64,000 nucleotides of DNA from DATFJT01 sp965230755 (lineage in GTDB: Bacteria > Bacteroidota > Bacteroidia > Chitinophagales > Saprospiraceae), in assembly GCA_965230755.1 (NCBI GenBank), contig CBDDLT010000021.1, positions 62,001 through 126,000 on the forward strand. Reading direction: 5' to 3'. The notes beneath the pieces were generated by a model. That model saw only the letters and a list, made by a program, of their open reading frames with translations. It did not search any database and was not told the DNA's origin. A program made the position numbers and the translations under genes. Shown here one piece after another: positions 27,205 to 35,856 of this stretch (positions within the stretch are counted from its first letter, which is position 1; each line of letters begins with the position of its first letter).

Positions 27205-28476
27205 ATGAGTTTGAGTTTGCTAGAGGAGATGAAATGGAGGAATTTGATACATTCTTCGACACCTGGAATTGGAGACGAACTATCTAAAGGCCCTGCAACA
27301 GGCTATATAGGATTTGACCCAACTGCTCCATCATTAACTATAGGTAATTTAGTGCAGGTCATGTTATTGAGTTTCTGGCAAAGAGCGGGAAATAGACCAA
27401 TTGCACTTATGGGTGGTGCCACGGGTAGTATTGGAGATCCCAGTGGTAAGGACAAGGAGAGAGAATTGAAGTCAAGGGAAGAATTGGATTATAATTTAGA
27501 ATTTCAAAAAAAGCAAATTGAAAAATTGCTCGATTTTGAATCCCCGAAATATGGAGCTCGAATAGTTAACAACTATGATTTCTACAAGGACATGAATGTT
27601 CTTGATTTTCTTAGAAAAGTAGGTAAAAACCTAACTATCAATTATATGATGAGTAAGGATTCTGTCAAAAACAGATTGGAATCCGGTTTATCCTTTACAG
27701 AATTCAGTTATCAACTTCTACAAGCCTATGACTTTCAATGTCTGTACAAGGAATATGGCTGTACTTTCCAGATGGGAGGATCCGATCAATGGGGTAACAT
27801 CACTTCTGGAATTGAATTCATACGTAGAAATATACCAAACAGTAAGGCATTTGCCTTTACCACTCCCCTACTAACTAAGTCAGATGGGAGCAAATTCGGT
27901 AAATCCACCAGCGGAAATATTTGGCTAGATCCAAAGATGACTTCGCCATATCAATTCTATCAGTTTTGGCTGAATATTGCAGACTCTGAATTGCCATCAA
28001 TATACAGATACTTCAGCCTTAAGTCGAAAGAGGAAGTAGAATCATTGGAGTCAGAGAATCAAGATAATCCTCGTTTTCTAAAAGAGATTATAGCTGAGGA
28101 ATTAACGGTAAGAATCCATAGCGAAGAGGACTTTAAGAATGTCAAGTTTGTCAGCGAATTACTCTTTAATAAAAAGGCTCAAAAGGATTTACTTTTTGAG
28201 ATGAGTGAAGAAAGTTTTGCAATGCTGATGAAAGAAATTCCTAGTTTTTATTCGACCAATACGGATATCAACATATCAGATCTACTTGTTGGAGAAAATC
28301 TAGTATTCAATTCGAATGGAGATTTGAGAAGAGCCATTAAGAATAATGCGCTTAGTATAAATAAAGAAAAAGTTGGTCATCACGAGTTAAGAATGCAGTC
28401 GTCTGACTGGATTATGGGCAAATTCTTGATGGTAGAAAATGGTAAAAAGAACAAATTTATCATTGAAAAAAAATAG
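27205..28476 (+). CDS. tyrS: Tyrosyl-tRNA synthetase
   Basis: Class Ic aminoacyl-tRNA synthetase charging tRNA-Tyr. The 423 residues show the HIGH-equivalent TIGN at 45-48 (in PSLTIGNLV), the tyrosine pocket (YQLLQAYDF, GGSDQWGN) and the KMSKS-equivalent KFGKS at 230-234. The C-terminal S4-like domain (LRRAIKNNALSINKEKV ... GKFLMVENGKKNKFII) is complete. It heads a plus-strand operon with cysE, cysM, ettA and a deformylase-like gene. Confidence 0.96.
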   Translation: MSLSLLEEMKWRNLIHSSTPGIGDELSKGPATGYIGFDPTAPSLTIGNLVQVMLLSFWQRAGNRPIALMGGATGSIGDPSGKDKERELKSREELDYNLEFQKKQIEKLLDFESPKYGARIVNNYDFYKDMNVLDFLRKVGKNLTINYMMSKDSVKNRLESGLSFTEFSYQLLQAYDFQCLYKEYGCTFQMGGSDQWGNITSGIEFIRRNIPNSKAFAFTTPLLTKSDGSKFGKSTSGNIWLDPKMTSPYQFYQFWLNIADSELPSIYRYFSLKSKEEVESLESENQDNPRFLKEIIAEELTVRIHSEEDFKNVKFVSELLFNKKAQKDLLFEMSEESFAMLMKEIPSFYSTNTDINISDLLVGENLVFNSNGDLRRAIKNNALSINKEKVGHHELRMQSSDWIMGKFLMVENGKKNKFIIEKK

Positions 28477-28477
28477 T

Positions 28478-29287
28478 GTGAATAAGAAGTTTCTTGAAAA
28501 GATTTTCTTGTCCCATCAGCATATCTGTAAGCTTCCCAATGCTCAGAAAACGGAGGAATGGATAGAATCACTATTGGGTTTTCTGTTTCCTGCCAGATCT
28601 TCGGTTTGCTATCAAAATGCGGATGAACTTCGAATTCATGGCAATGAAATAGTTTCTCTTTTTAAGGACTTATGCCGAGACTCGTTTGAAGGAAATGCCA
28701 ACGTCGAACTAATTGGAGATTCTTTCTTTCAAAATTTAGAATTCATACACCAACTTTGTATGGATGATGCTACTGCTATTTACGAGGGTGACCCTGCTGC
28801 GTCGTCTTTGGAAGAAGTAATCGGCACTTATCCTGGATTTTATGCCATCTCGATTTATCGTATTGCGCACCAAATATACAATTGGGGTGTGCCCTACTTG
28901 CCCAGATTATTGAGTGAGATTGCTCATTCGAAAACTGGTATTGATATACATCCCGGAGCAACGATCGGAAAGTCTATGTGTATTGACCATGGAACAGGTA
29001 TTGTCATAGGAGAAACCACTATGATCGGCAATTATGTCAAGATATACCAGGGAGTAACGCTTGGTGCCCTAAGTGTTTCGAAGGACATGGCTAAAAGTAA
29101 AAGGCACCCAAGTATTGAAGATCATGTGGTTATTTATTCAGGAAGTACAATCTTGGGCGGAAATACGGTCATCGGCTCTAATTCTATTATTGGTGGAAAT
29201 GTCTGGCTGACAGAAAGCGTTCCGTCTAATTCGTTCATTTATTACTCACCGGCGGGCTTGATAAAACGGAAAAAGAATGAGCAATAA
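28478..29287 (+). CDS. cysE: Serine O-acetyltransferase
   Basis: Acetylates L-serine to O-acetylserine for cysteine synthesis; its product is the substrate of the next gene's enzyme. About 269 residues: an N-terminal helical domain (about 1-130) and a left-handed beta-helix with hexapeptide repeats (IDIHPGATIGKSMCIDHGTGIVIGETTMIG, then STILGGNTVIGSNSIIGGNVWL). The catalytic His sits in CIDHGTGIV. I chose GTG at 28478, one base after the tyrS stop, because MNKKFLEKIFLSHQ fits family N-termini. An ATG at 28439 would overlap tyrS by 38 bases. The 3' end overlaps cysM by 11 bases. Confidence 0.9.
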   Translation: MNKKFLEKIFLSHQHICKLPNAQKTEEWIESLLGFLFPARSSVCYQNADELRIHGNEIVSLFKDLCRDSFEGNANVELIGDSFFQNLEFIHQLCMDDATAIYEGDPAASSLEEVIGTYPGFYAISIYRIAHQIYNWGVPYLPRLLSEIAHSKTGIDIHPGATIGKSMCIDHGTGIVIGETTMIGNYVKIYQGVTLGALSVSKDMAKSKRHPSIEDHVVIYSGSTILGGNTVIGSNSIIGGNVWLTESVPSNSFIYYSPAGLIKRKKNEQ

Positions 29288-30167
29288 TAAAATTACGGAT
29301 CTAATTGGCAACACCCCTTTGGTTGAGATACGTACAGAGCGAATGCATCCCGATGTGCACTTATTTGCAAAACTAGAAGGACAAAATCCAGGAGGAAGTG
29401 TCAAAGATAGACCTGCATATAATATGATTAATTCCGCTTTAAAAAATGGAATAATTAACCACAATACTAAGCTTGTTGAGGCTACTAGTGGAAACACGGG
29501 AATTGCTCTTGCCATGATATGTTCTTCTCTCGGAATAAATATTACTTTGATCATGCCAGCTAGCGCTAGTGAAGAAAGAAAAAAGGTGATGAGGGCCTAT
29601 GGTGCAACGCTTATAGAAACGGATCCAAGCAAGACCATTGAGTATTCTAGGTCCATGGCTAAAGATATGGTACTTAATGAGGGTTATGTTCAACTGGACC
29701 AATTCAACAATTCTTACAACCCTGAAGCACATTTCTTGACAACCGGGCCTGAAATATGGCGCGACACGAATGGCGCAATCACTCACTTTGTTAGCAGCAT
29801 GGGAACAACAGGTACCATCATGGGCTGCTCTCGGTTTTTGAAATCTAAAAACCCTCAGGTACAAATCATTGGTGTCCAGCCAAAAGAGGGATCCAGAATT
29901 CCAGGTATTAGAAAGTGGTCAAAAGAATTTCTTCCATCCATATTCGAAGAGAAACGAGTAGATAAAATAGAATTAGTAAGTGCGCAAGAAGCAAAAATTC
30001 ATGCCAATGAATTTTCAAGTAAATTTGGCATTTTTGCCGGAATGAGTTCAGGCGGTGCAGGTGCTATCGCACTGAAATTGGCAGAAAACCTTAAAGAAAA
30101 AGCGAACATAGTATTTATAGTTTGCGATCGAGGAGATAGATATTTAAGTACAGATTTATATAATTAA
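29277..30167 (+). CDS. cysM: Cysteine synthase (O-acetylserine sulfhydrylase)
   Basis: PLP enzyme making cysteine from O-acetylserine and sulfide or thiosulfate, completing the two-step pathway begun by the upstream acetyltransferase. The 296 residues carry the PLP lysine Lys43 in GGSVKDRPA, the phosphate-binding and substrate loop VEATSGNTGIALAM, and the GMSSGGAGA segment near the C-terminus. The overall pattern favours the CysM (B) type, but A or B cannot be decided with certainty. It overlaps cysE by 11 bases, which suggests coupled expression. Confidence 0.93.
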   Translation: MSNNKITDLIGNTPLVEIRTERMHPDVHLFAKLEGQNPGGSVKDRPAYNMINSALKNGIINHNTKLVEATSGNTGIALAMICSSLGINITLIMPASASEERKKVMRAYGATLIETDPSKTIEYSRSMAKDMVLNEGYVQLDQFNNSYNPEAHFLTTGPEIWRDTNGAITHFVSSMGTTGTIMGCSRFLKSKNPQVQIIGVQPKEGSRIPGIRKWSKEFLPSIFEEKRVDKIELVSAQEAKIHANEFSSKFGIFAGMSSGGAGAIALKLAENLKEKANIVFIVCDRGDRYLSTDLYN

Positions 30168-30173
30168 CAAGAG

Positions 30174-31853
30174 ATGTCAACAGTACAGGATAAAAAAATC
30201 ATTTTTTCAATGGAGGGAGTTTCTAAAACTTATCCTCCTAAAAAGCAGGTGTTGAACAACATTTGGCTTTCATTCTTTTACGGCGCCAAAATTGGAGTCT
30301 TAGGTCTAAATGGATCGGGTAAATCTTCACTCCTAAAAATCATAGCAGGAGTTGATGACAATTATGCTGGCAAGGTCTATTTCGATGGCAATTTCAAAAT
30401 TGGCTATCTCGAGCAAGAGCCTACATTGGACGAAAGTAAAACTGTTCGTCAGGTTGTTGAGGAGGGTGTCAAACATATCATGGATGTTGCTAAAAAATAT
30501 GAGGAAGTCAGCAATAAGTTGGCCGAGCCGATGTCGGACGATGAAATGATGAAACTCATAGAAGAGCAAGGAGAATTGCTGGAGAAAATGGATCACTACA
30601 ATGCTTGGGAGATAGATCACACCCTCAATACTGCAATGGATTCACTAAGATGTCCACCGGATGATGCGGAGGTTAAACATCTTTCTGGTGGTGAAAGAAG
30701 ACGAGTAGCACTTTGCAGATTATTGCTTTCTCAACCTGATATACTTTTGCTTGATGAGCCTACCAACCATTTGGATGCAGACAGTGTATATTGGCTGGAG
30801 CAATTCTTAAAGAAATTTCCCGGGACGGTTATTGCCGTGACACACGATCGATATTTCTTGGATAATGTTGCCGGTTGGATTCTAGAACTGGATCGAGGTG
30901 AAGGAATACCCTGGGAAGGAAATTATTCTTCCTGGTTGGAGCAGAAAACCAAGCGATTGGAACAGGAAGAAAAGTCCAAGTCAAAGAGACAAAAGATCTT
31001 GCAAAGAGAGTTGGAGTGGATCAGAATGAATCCTAAAGCCAAACAATCAAAAGGTAAGGCGAGGCTTAACGCTTACGAGAAATTAAAGAATGAATCCGAT
31101 AAGGAAAGAGAACAAAAACTTGAGTTATCGATCCCTAAGGGTCCCAGACTTGGTGACTTGGTCGTCAATTTGGACAAAGTATCTAAGTCCTTTGACAATA
31201 GAGTTTTAATTGAGAATTTAAGCTTTGAGATTCCTAAAAATGCCATTGTAGGGATAGTAGGTCCAAACGGTGTTGGAAAATCCACATTATTTCGAATGTT
31301 GGTGGGAGAAGAACAACCAGATAGCGGATCAATCATCAAAGGAGAAACAGTTAAAATAAGTTATGTAGATCAAAGCCATGAAGACTTGGTACCAGAAAAA
31401 ACAATTTTTGAAGTGGTAGGAAATGGAAATGAGATCATCGAAGTCAATGGAAAAGATGTCAATGTTCGGGCGTATTTGAGCAAATTCAATTTTAAGGGAG
31501 GAGATCAGCAAAAGAAAATTGGTGTTTTATCCGGTGGAGAGAGAAACCGGGTTCATTTGGCTATGACTTTAAAGGATGGTGGAAACGTATTGCTACTGGA
31601 TGAGCCGACGAATGATATTGATGTGTATACATTAAGAGCCTTAGAAGATGCCATTGAGGATTTTGCCGGTTGTATTTTAATGATTTCGCATGATAGATGG
31701 TTCATTGATAAACTCTCAACGCATATTTTGGCTTTTGAAGAAGATTCTAATGTTGTTTTCTTTGAAGGCAACTACGATAGTTACCTCAAAAATAAAATAG
31801 AGAGAGTCGGAGAGTTCAAACCTCGACGACCTAGTTTCAAAAGTTTGTTGTGA
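30174..31853 (+). CDS. ettA: ABC-F ATPase EttA (energy-dependent translational throttle)
   Basis: Soluble ABC-F protein that binds the ribosomal E site and gates the first elongation step according to energy state. The 559 residues are close to E. coli EttA in length. There are two ABC cassettes: Walker A GLNGSGKSS and GPNGVGKST, signatures LSGGERRRVAL and LSGGERNRVHL, and Walker B with DEPTNHLD and DEPTNDID. The arm between helices of the first cassette is present (about 90-140), and the linker is basic (KSKRQKILQRELEWIRMN). No membrane segments occur. It follows cysM by six bases and leaves one base before the deformylase-like gene. Confidence 0.94.
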   Translation: MSTVQDKKIIFSMEGVSKTYPPKKQVLNNIWLSFFYGAKIGVLGLNGSGKSSLLKIIAGVDDNYAGKVYFDGNFKIGYLEQEPTLDESKTVRQVVEEGVKHIMDVAKKYEEVSNKLAEPMSDDEMMKLIEEQGELLEKMDHYNAWEIDHTLNTAMDSLRCPPDDAEVKHLSGGERRRVALCRLLLSQPDILLLDEPTNHLDADSVYWLEQFLKKFPGTVIAVTHDRYFLDNVAGWILELDRGEGIPWEGNYSSWLEQKTKRLEQEEKSKSKRQKILQRELEWIRMNPKAKQSKGKARLNAYEKLKNESDKEREQKLELSIPKGPRLGDLVVNLDKVSKSFDNRVLIENLSFEIPKNAIVGIVGPNGVGKSTLFRMLVGEEQPDSGSIIKGETVKISYVDQSHEDLVPEKTIFEVVGNGNEIIEVNGKDVNVRAYLSKFNFKGGDQQKKIGVLSGGERNRVHLAMTLKDGGNVLLLDEPTNDIDVYTLRALEDAIEDFAGCILMISHDRWFIDKLSTHILAFEEDSNVVFFEGNYDSYLKNKIERVGEFKPRRPSFKSLL

Positions 31854-31854
31854 T

Positions 31855-32469
31855 ATGAAGAAGGTATTGATTTTTCTATGCGCTTTGAATTTCGGACTAT
31901 CTTCTTGTGCAATACTGAAGAAGAATAAAAATTCAATATTCAGTAACGATCAACTACAACTTATAAAGGATGGTAAGGTAGATGAACCAATGAGGTTATT
32001 TGTAATCGATAATCACAGTGATTCAATCTTGTTAAGAACAAACAGTAAGGACGTAACTCTTCCATCCGAAGATAAGGAACTCGACTTTTTTGGGGATAGA
32101 TTGTTGGCGACCATGCGAGATACACTCAATCCGGGTGTCGGAATTGCCGCCCCACAAGTTGGTATTTTGAAGAGGATAATTTGGATACAGCGCTTCGACA
32201 AGGAGGGTTTCCCGTTTGAAATATACTATAATCCGGTTATTACCAGCTATTCCATCGACAAACAAGATTGTAATGAAGGTTGCTTGTCCATTCCTGGCAA
32301 AACGGGTGTTACCAAAACAAGGGCTTTTTCCATTGTTTTAAGGCATCAACTGAGGTCTGGTGAATACAAAACTGAAGAGATAGAAGGCTTTACAGCCGTT
32401 ATATTTCAGCATGAAATAGACCATTTGAACGGTATTTTGTTTATTGATCACTTAAAAGCAGAATCCTAA
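31855..32469 (+). CDS. Peptide deformylase-like lipoprotein
   Basis: All three deformylase motifs are intact: GVGIAAPQ, EGCLS with metal-ligand Cys143, and HEIDH with His186, Glu187 and His190. The catalytic site should therefore bind metal and hydrolyse N-formyl groups. Unlike housekeeping Def, the 204 residues begin with a lipoprotein signal (MKKVLIFLCALNFGLSSC, lipobox Cys18), followed by about 50 extra residues before the catalytic domain. If processed, the enzyme would sit in the periplasm or outer membrane, away from nascent ribosomal chains. It is the last gene of the tyrS operon. Whether it is the cell's only deformylase cannot be seen here. Confidence 0.85.
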   Translation: MKKVLIFLCALNFGLSSCAILKKNKNSIFSNDQLQLIKDGKVDEPMRLFVIDNHSDSILLRTNSKDVTLPSEDKELDFFGDRLLATMRDTLNPGVGIAAPQVGILKRIIWIQRFDKEGFPFEIYYNPVITSYSIDKQDCNEGCLSIPGKTGVTKTRAFSIVLRHQLRSGEYKTEEIEGFTAVIFQHEIDHLNGILFIDHLKAES

Positions 32470-32567
32470 ATTATAATTAGACTAGAATGCTTTGATGCTT
32501 ATAGTACTATATATTCTGATAATACTTATTTCATCAAAGCCAAAAGTTTTTACGATTTTTTTTAGGA

Positions 32568-32594
32568 TTTGTATAGAATTATTTTTTATATTTG
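32568..32594 (+). promoter_or_regulatory. Promoter core before the putative small RNA
   Basis: TATATTTG at 32587-32594 is an exact TAnnTTTG core. TTTG at 32568-32571 lies 15 bases upstream, slightly short for the -33 element. No open reading frame follows before the terminator about 65 bases on. Confidence 0.45.
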
Positions 32595-32600
32595 TAGCGA

Positions 32601-32692
32601 ACCTAGAGATCTCTAAAGGAGTAATCCGTTAGGGATTAATTTGACTCATGATAGCATTATCTCTTCCGGTTGTACTGGGAGAGATTTTTTTT
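32601..32692 (+). ncRNA. Putative small RNA of about 92 nt
   Basis: Between the promoter core and an intrinsic terminator lie about 60 noncoding bases with strong folding potential. There is a 12-base palindrome (TAGAGATCTCTA, 32604-32615), a hairpin TAATCC-GTTAG-GGATTA (32622-32638) that can be extended by GAG/CTC pairing, and the terminator stem. The 5' AGAGAT (32605-32610) is complementary to the left terminator arm ATCTCT (32659-32664), so an antiterminated form is possible. I do not recognise it as 6S, SRP or tmRNA. The alternative is that this is only the 3' end of the tyrS operon. Confidence 0.4.
32659..32692 (+). terminator. Intrinsic terminator between the deformylase and DksA/TraR genes
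   Basis: ATCTCTTCC (32659-32667) pairs with GGGAGAGAT (32677-32685), with one G-T wobble and a 9-base loop, and a run of eight T follows. It works in the plus direction only. Its T-run overlaps the stop codon of the convergent DksA/TraR gene. Confidence 0.8.
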
Positions 32693-33020
32693 ATGCGCAT
32701 TTTACACATTTTTTACTTCCAGGAATAAGCATCAATCTTTTGATATTGATCGCCCTTTTACAATTCGAGCAAAACCCAAAGTCTTCTATATTGATACTTT
32801 TCTGAGCCCAAATTAGATCATCCAATTCTTTCCTTGCCGTTCGCAAGGCAGCTTCAACAACACTCTTATTATTGATGGCATCCATTCTACTCACCCTACC
32901 TATGGAGTTCTCCGGAGCAATTGGCTGTGCCATACTTTCCATAGATAGAATCTTCTTCTTCGTCTTTTGTATAAGTTTTTGAATTCTTTCTCCTATGATT
33001 TCTTTTTCTTTTTCAGTCAT
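32691..33020 (-). CDS. DksA/TraR family zinc-finger protein
   Basis: A 109-residue protein with an N-terminal coiled-coil-like helix pair (about 1-75, REL/ARKELDDLIW) and a C-terminal four-cysteine zinc finger, CSNC ... CVKC. DksA-type proteins insert into the RNA-polymerase secondary channel and modify transcription with ppGpp; TraR-type act alone. The helix hairpin tip lacks an obvious DxxDxA motif, so a DksA-like activity is uncertain. It is convergent with the tyrS operon and small-RNA region and has its own upstream region of unknown content. Confidence 0.82.
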   Translation of the reverse strand: MTEKEKEIIGERIQKLIQKTKKKILSMESMAQPIAPENSIGRVSRMDAINNKSVVEAALRTARKELDDLIWAQKSINIEDFGFCSNCKRAINIKRLMLIPGSKKCVKCA

Positions 33021-33610
33021 ACGCTTTCCGTCTCGTAATAAAACAAGGTAATATCGGTTCCTTGACCAATCAATATAACCAAGAAAACAGAAACTATTCC
33101 AGAATTAGTGAATTCTTAGTAACATGGTCTTTTTATGGATTGTCGTTTAAGAAATGGAGTACTAATCAATTGTATTAGTAGAGAAGTATTAAATTGAAAT
33201 AAAACACAGTTCAATAATGCTATTCCTGCAACCAACCTTAGAATAACTCAAAGCCAAATTTGCACCAAATTTAAAATCTCATTCCTTGTAAAACTCATCG
33301 AATATTAAGTTTTATTTCATCAAATACCACCAAGAACCTAATTCGGATGCAGAAGAAAGGTTCATATATTAAAGGCTAAATATCTCTATGATATGGATAA
33401 AAGAATTTTATGCAAGAAATGACAACTCCAGGATCCTAATTTTCAAATGAAAATATTAATGACTTAGGCTCAATATGATCTTTATTTATAATTCTAAGAA
33501 AGAGTCGTTATTATTCTTCCTACATGAACCAATAGCCTAGACATCGACGAGCAAGTCAATATTTACAAATCATTGACTAAATTTGGATTTTCTAATCCAA
33601 TCCAAATGGA
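33021..33610 (+). other. Long noncoding gap before the TPR-HTH regulator
   Basis: 590 AT-rich bases without a credible coding frame. The left end must hold the DksA/TraR promoter (minus strand) and the right end the promoter of the TPR-HTH gene. Apart from the dyad at the right end I see no repeats, tRNA-like cloverleaf or terminator. A second small RNA or a decayed gene is possible but not supported. Confidence 0.5.
33578..33600 (+). promoter_or_regulatory. Promoter core with overlapping dyad before the TPR-HTH gene
   Basis: TAAATTTG at 33578-33585 matches the TAnnTTTG core. The dyad TTGGATT-TTCT-AATCCAA (33583-33600) overlaps its last bases and the expected start of transcription, ten bases before the ATG. 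It could be an autoregulatory operator or a leader hairpin that limits ribosome access. Confidence 0.4.
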
Positions 33611-35617
33611 ATGAAAAAATTGAACGTGAACTGGTTCTATTTGAAAATCGGTCTAATACTTCTTGTATTAAGTAATACTTCATCGTGGGCATTTCAGGGC
33701 AATACAAAAACTGATAGTCTTGAAATAATTCTAAAATCTGCTGAAGGCGAAGAGAAAATTAAATTGCTTCAGACTTTAAGTAAGGAGTTGAAATTTAAAG
33801 ATAAAGTAAAGGCTTTATCATTTGCCAATGACGGCTTAAACATATCTGGGCTATCGTCTAAGGACAGGGGCATTTTTTATATGAATATCGCGGTGATTCA
33901 TGGAATTGGTGGTGACCATCGGTTATCTGATGAATTTTGTAAGAAAGCGATTAAAGAATTCAAGAAGGCAGATAATCTTAGAATGGAAGCCTCTTGCCGA
34001 GCCATTTTGGGCATTAATAGCAAACAACGCGCAGATTATGAGCAAGCACTAGATCAATTGTCACAGGCCTATGAAATATTTAATTCGGCCTCCGACACAT
34101 TGAACATGATAAAGTGCAAGGGCAATATCGCTAATATCTATATTGAAACCAGGCAATTTCAAAAAGCTCAGGACAACTATCAACAGGTATTAGATTTCGC
34201 GGAAAAAACCAACAACAAAGGATTCTTAGGAATATCAGCGGGAAATTTAGCCACCATTTATAATAATGATGGTGAATACGTAAAAGCGGTTGAAATGTAC
34301 TCTAAGGCCTTGCGGATCCATAACGAACTTGGTAATACACCCAATTATTCCAATGTTCTAAACAGTATCGGCGTCCTTCTGCAGAGATTGAGAATGTTCG
34401 AACATGCCATTTTAACACTGAAAAAAGTAGAGCGAACAGAATTAGAACTTGGCAATGATCTTCACCTAGCCAATGCACTTGTCAATTTAGGAGCCAGTTA
34501 TTTGCATTTAGGTCAACTCGATTCTGCCTATCATTATCTTTCTCGTTCTATTGAAGTTTTTGACAAGGCAGAAAGCCCTTTTAAAAGTAGCGCCCTAAGC
34601 AGTTTAGCCATCTATCATCTCCAAAAAGAAGAACTGGATAAGGCAAGTGCTTTTATTTCGGATGCCTATCGACTTGCTCTGGATAAAAAGCAGGAGGAAG
34701 ATTTGATTTTAGCAGGTGAAGTCATGGGTCAAATAGCAATGGCAAGAGATAGTTTGGACAAAGCAGAGAAGCTATTGTTGGAATCACATGAAAAATGGAA
34801 AGATCTAGACGAAAAATTCAGAGTTTATTACTCCTCACTATCATTGTCTGAATTGTATGAGAAAAAGTCTGACTTCCAAAATGCCTTGAAGTATCAGAAA
34901 ATTTCTAAAGTCCTAGAAGATAGTTTATTTAATAGAGACCAAAGTATGGCGATAGCTCGAATGTTGATTGGAAATCAAATCGTGGATAGCAATGAAGTCT
35001 CACTTTTACAAAAAACCACTCAATTGCCACCAAGTAGAACTTCAAATATTTGGCGCCCAATCATCATAGCCATTTTACTGGGCTTGTTATTTCTGGGTTT
35101 TGCTTTTGTTAGTATTCGCAAAAGACGAAAACAATTCAGCAATCAGTTAAAGGAGCTTGAAACCAATAATCAATCTCTTGCTCATGAACTAAAACAAAAG
35201 AACCTCGAGCTCAGCTATCTCACCTTAACAAGTATGCAAAAAAGTGAATTTCTGGAAAAACAACAACTCGGTATAAAGGCGCTTTCGCAAAACTATCCTG
35301 AGGACAAAAAAGTACGACAACTACTTCATGCCTACCACTTCCAAAATGTAATAGAAAAGGATTGGGATAATTTTAGAAGCGTTTTCGAAAAAATAGTTCC
35401 GGACTTCTTTCAAAGATTGGCTGATAATAGTAAAAGCAGTTTAAGTCTAAAGGAGATCAGACACTGCGCCTTGATTCGATTAAATATTACTCCGGAAGAT
35501 GCTGCTACCCTATTGGGTATATCGGTAAAAAGCATTCACAAAGCCAGGTATCGCCTCAGAAAAAAACTGGATTTGGAATCTAAGGAATCCCTAGAAGAAT
35601 TCATACGTGCCCTCTAA
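33611..35617 (+). CDS. TPR-repeat membrane protein with C-terminal HTH domain
   Basis: A regulator architecture common in Bacteroidota. The 668 residues show a signal peptide/anchor (about 1-29), a periplasmic array of about 8-10 tetratricopeptide repeats (about 60-440, for example ANIYIETRQFQKAQDNYQQVLDFA), one membrane helix (about 479-500), a cytosolic coiled coil (about 505-550), and a C-terminal helix-turn-helix (ALIRLNITPEDAATLLGISVKSIHKARYRLRKKL, about 615-655) of the LuxR/sigma-70 region 4 kind. It likely relays an envelope signal directly to DNA. Target genes are unknown, but the secreted genes just downstream are candidates. An intrinsic terminator follows. Confidence 0.85.
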   Translation: MKKLNVNWFYLKIGLILLVLSNTSSWAFQGNTKTDSLEIILKSAEGEEKIKLLQTLSKELKFKDKVKALSFANDGLNISGLSSKDRGIFYMNIAVIHGIGGDHRLSDEFCKKAIKEFKKADNLRMEASCRAILGINSKQRADYEQALDQLSQAYEIFNSASDTLNMIKCKGNIANIYIETRQFQKAQDNYQQVLDFAEKTNNKGFLGISAGNLATIYNNDGEYVKAVEMYSKALRIHNELGNTPNYSNVLNSIGVLLQRLRMFEHAILTLKKVERTELELGNDLHLANALVNLGASYLHLGQLDSAYHYLSRSIEVFDKAESPFKSSALSSLAIYHLQKEELDKASAFISDAYRLALDKKQEEDLILAGEVMGQIAMARDSLDKAEKLLLESHEKWKDLDEKFRVYYSSLSLSELYEKKSDFQNALKYQKISKVLEDSLFNRDQSMAIARMLIGNQIVDSNEVSLLQKTTQLPPSRTSNIWRPIIIAILLGLLFLGFAFVSIRKRRKQFSNQLKELETNNQSLAHELKQKNLELSYLTLTSMQKSEFLEKQQLGIKALSQNYPEDKKVRQLLHAYHFQNVIEKDWDNFRSVFEKIVPDFFQRLADNSKSSLSLKEIRHCALIRLNITPEDAATLLGISVKSIHKARYRLRKKLDLESKESLEEFIRAL

Positions 35618-35677
35618 TACCTATTTTACGGTATGTCCTATTGTATTTTATTGACTAGCAATTAGTTAAAGCTAATG

Positions 35678-35705
35678 AAGTGGAATTTGTCCACTTGGAT
35701 TTTTT
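35678..35705 (+). terminator. Terminator after the TPR-HTH gene
   Basis: AAGTGGA-ATTTG-TCCACTT forms a perfect 7-bp stem (35678-35696), followed after GGA by six T residues. It lies about 60 bases after the stop codon and separates this gene from the next secreted-protein gene. Confidence 0.7.
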
Positions 35706-35779
35706 AATTTTTTTCTAGAATTAACTAATTGACCTGTTCGTGTCTACATCGAACTACGCCTGTTCTTTTCATGAAAAAT

Positions 35780-35787
35780 TAGATTTG
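35780..35787 (+). promoter_or_regulatory. Promoter core before the 979-residue surface protein
   Basis: TAGATTTG fits TAnnTTTG. No TTG stands at the usual distance upstream, so this rests on the core only. The leader would be about 60 bases. Confidence 0.3.
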
Positions 35788-35856
35788 AAACAAGGATAGT
35801 CTTTTTAGTTCTGTACTTAAAAGCTGCCTTTTTTTTACAAGTAAATAAATCTAATT

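Noticed and set aside
29439..29864. Open frame of 141 codons antisense to cysM
   Set aside because: cysM is certain here from its motifs, and the antisense frame shows no family likeness or start context.
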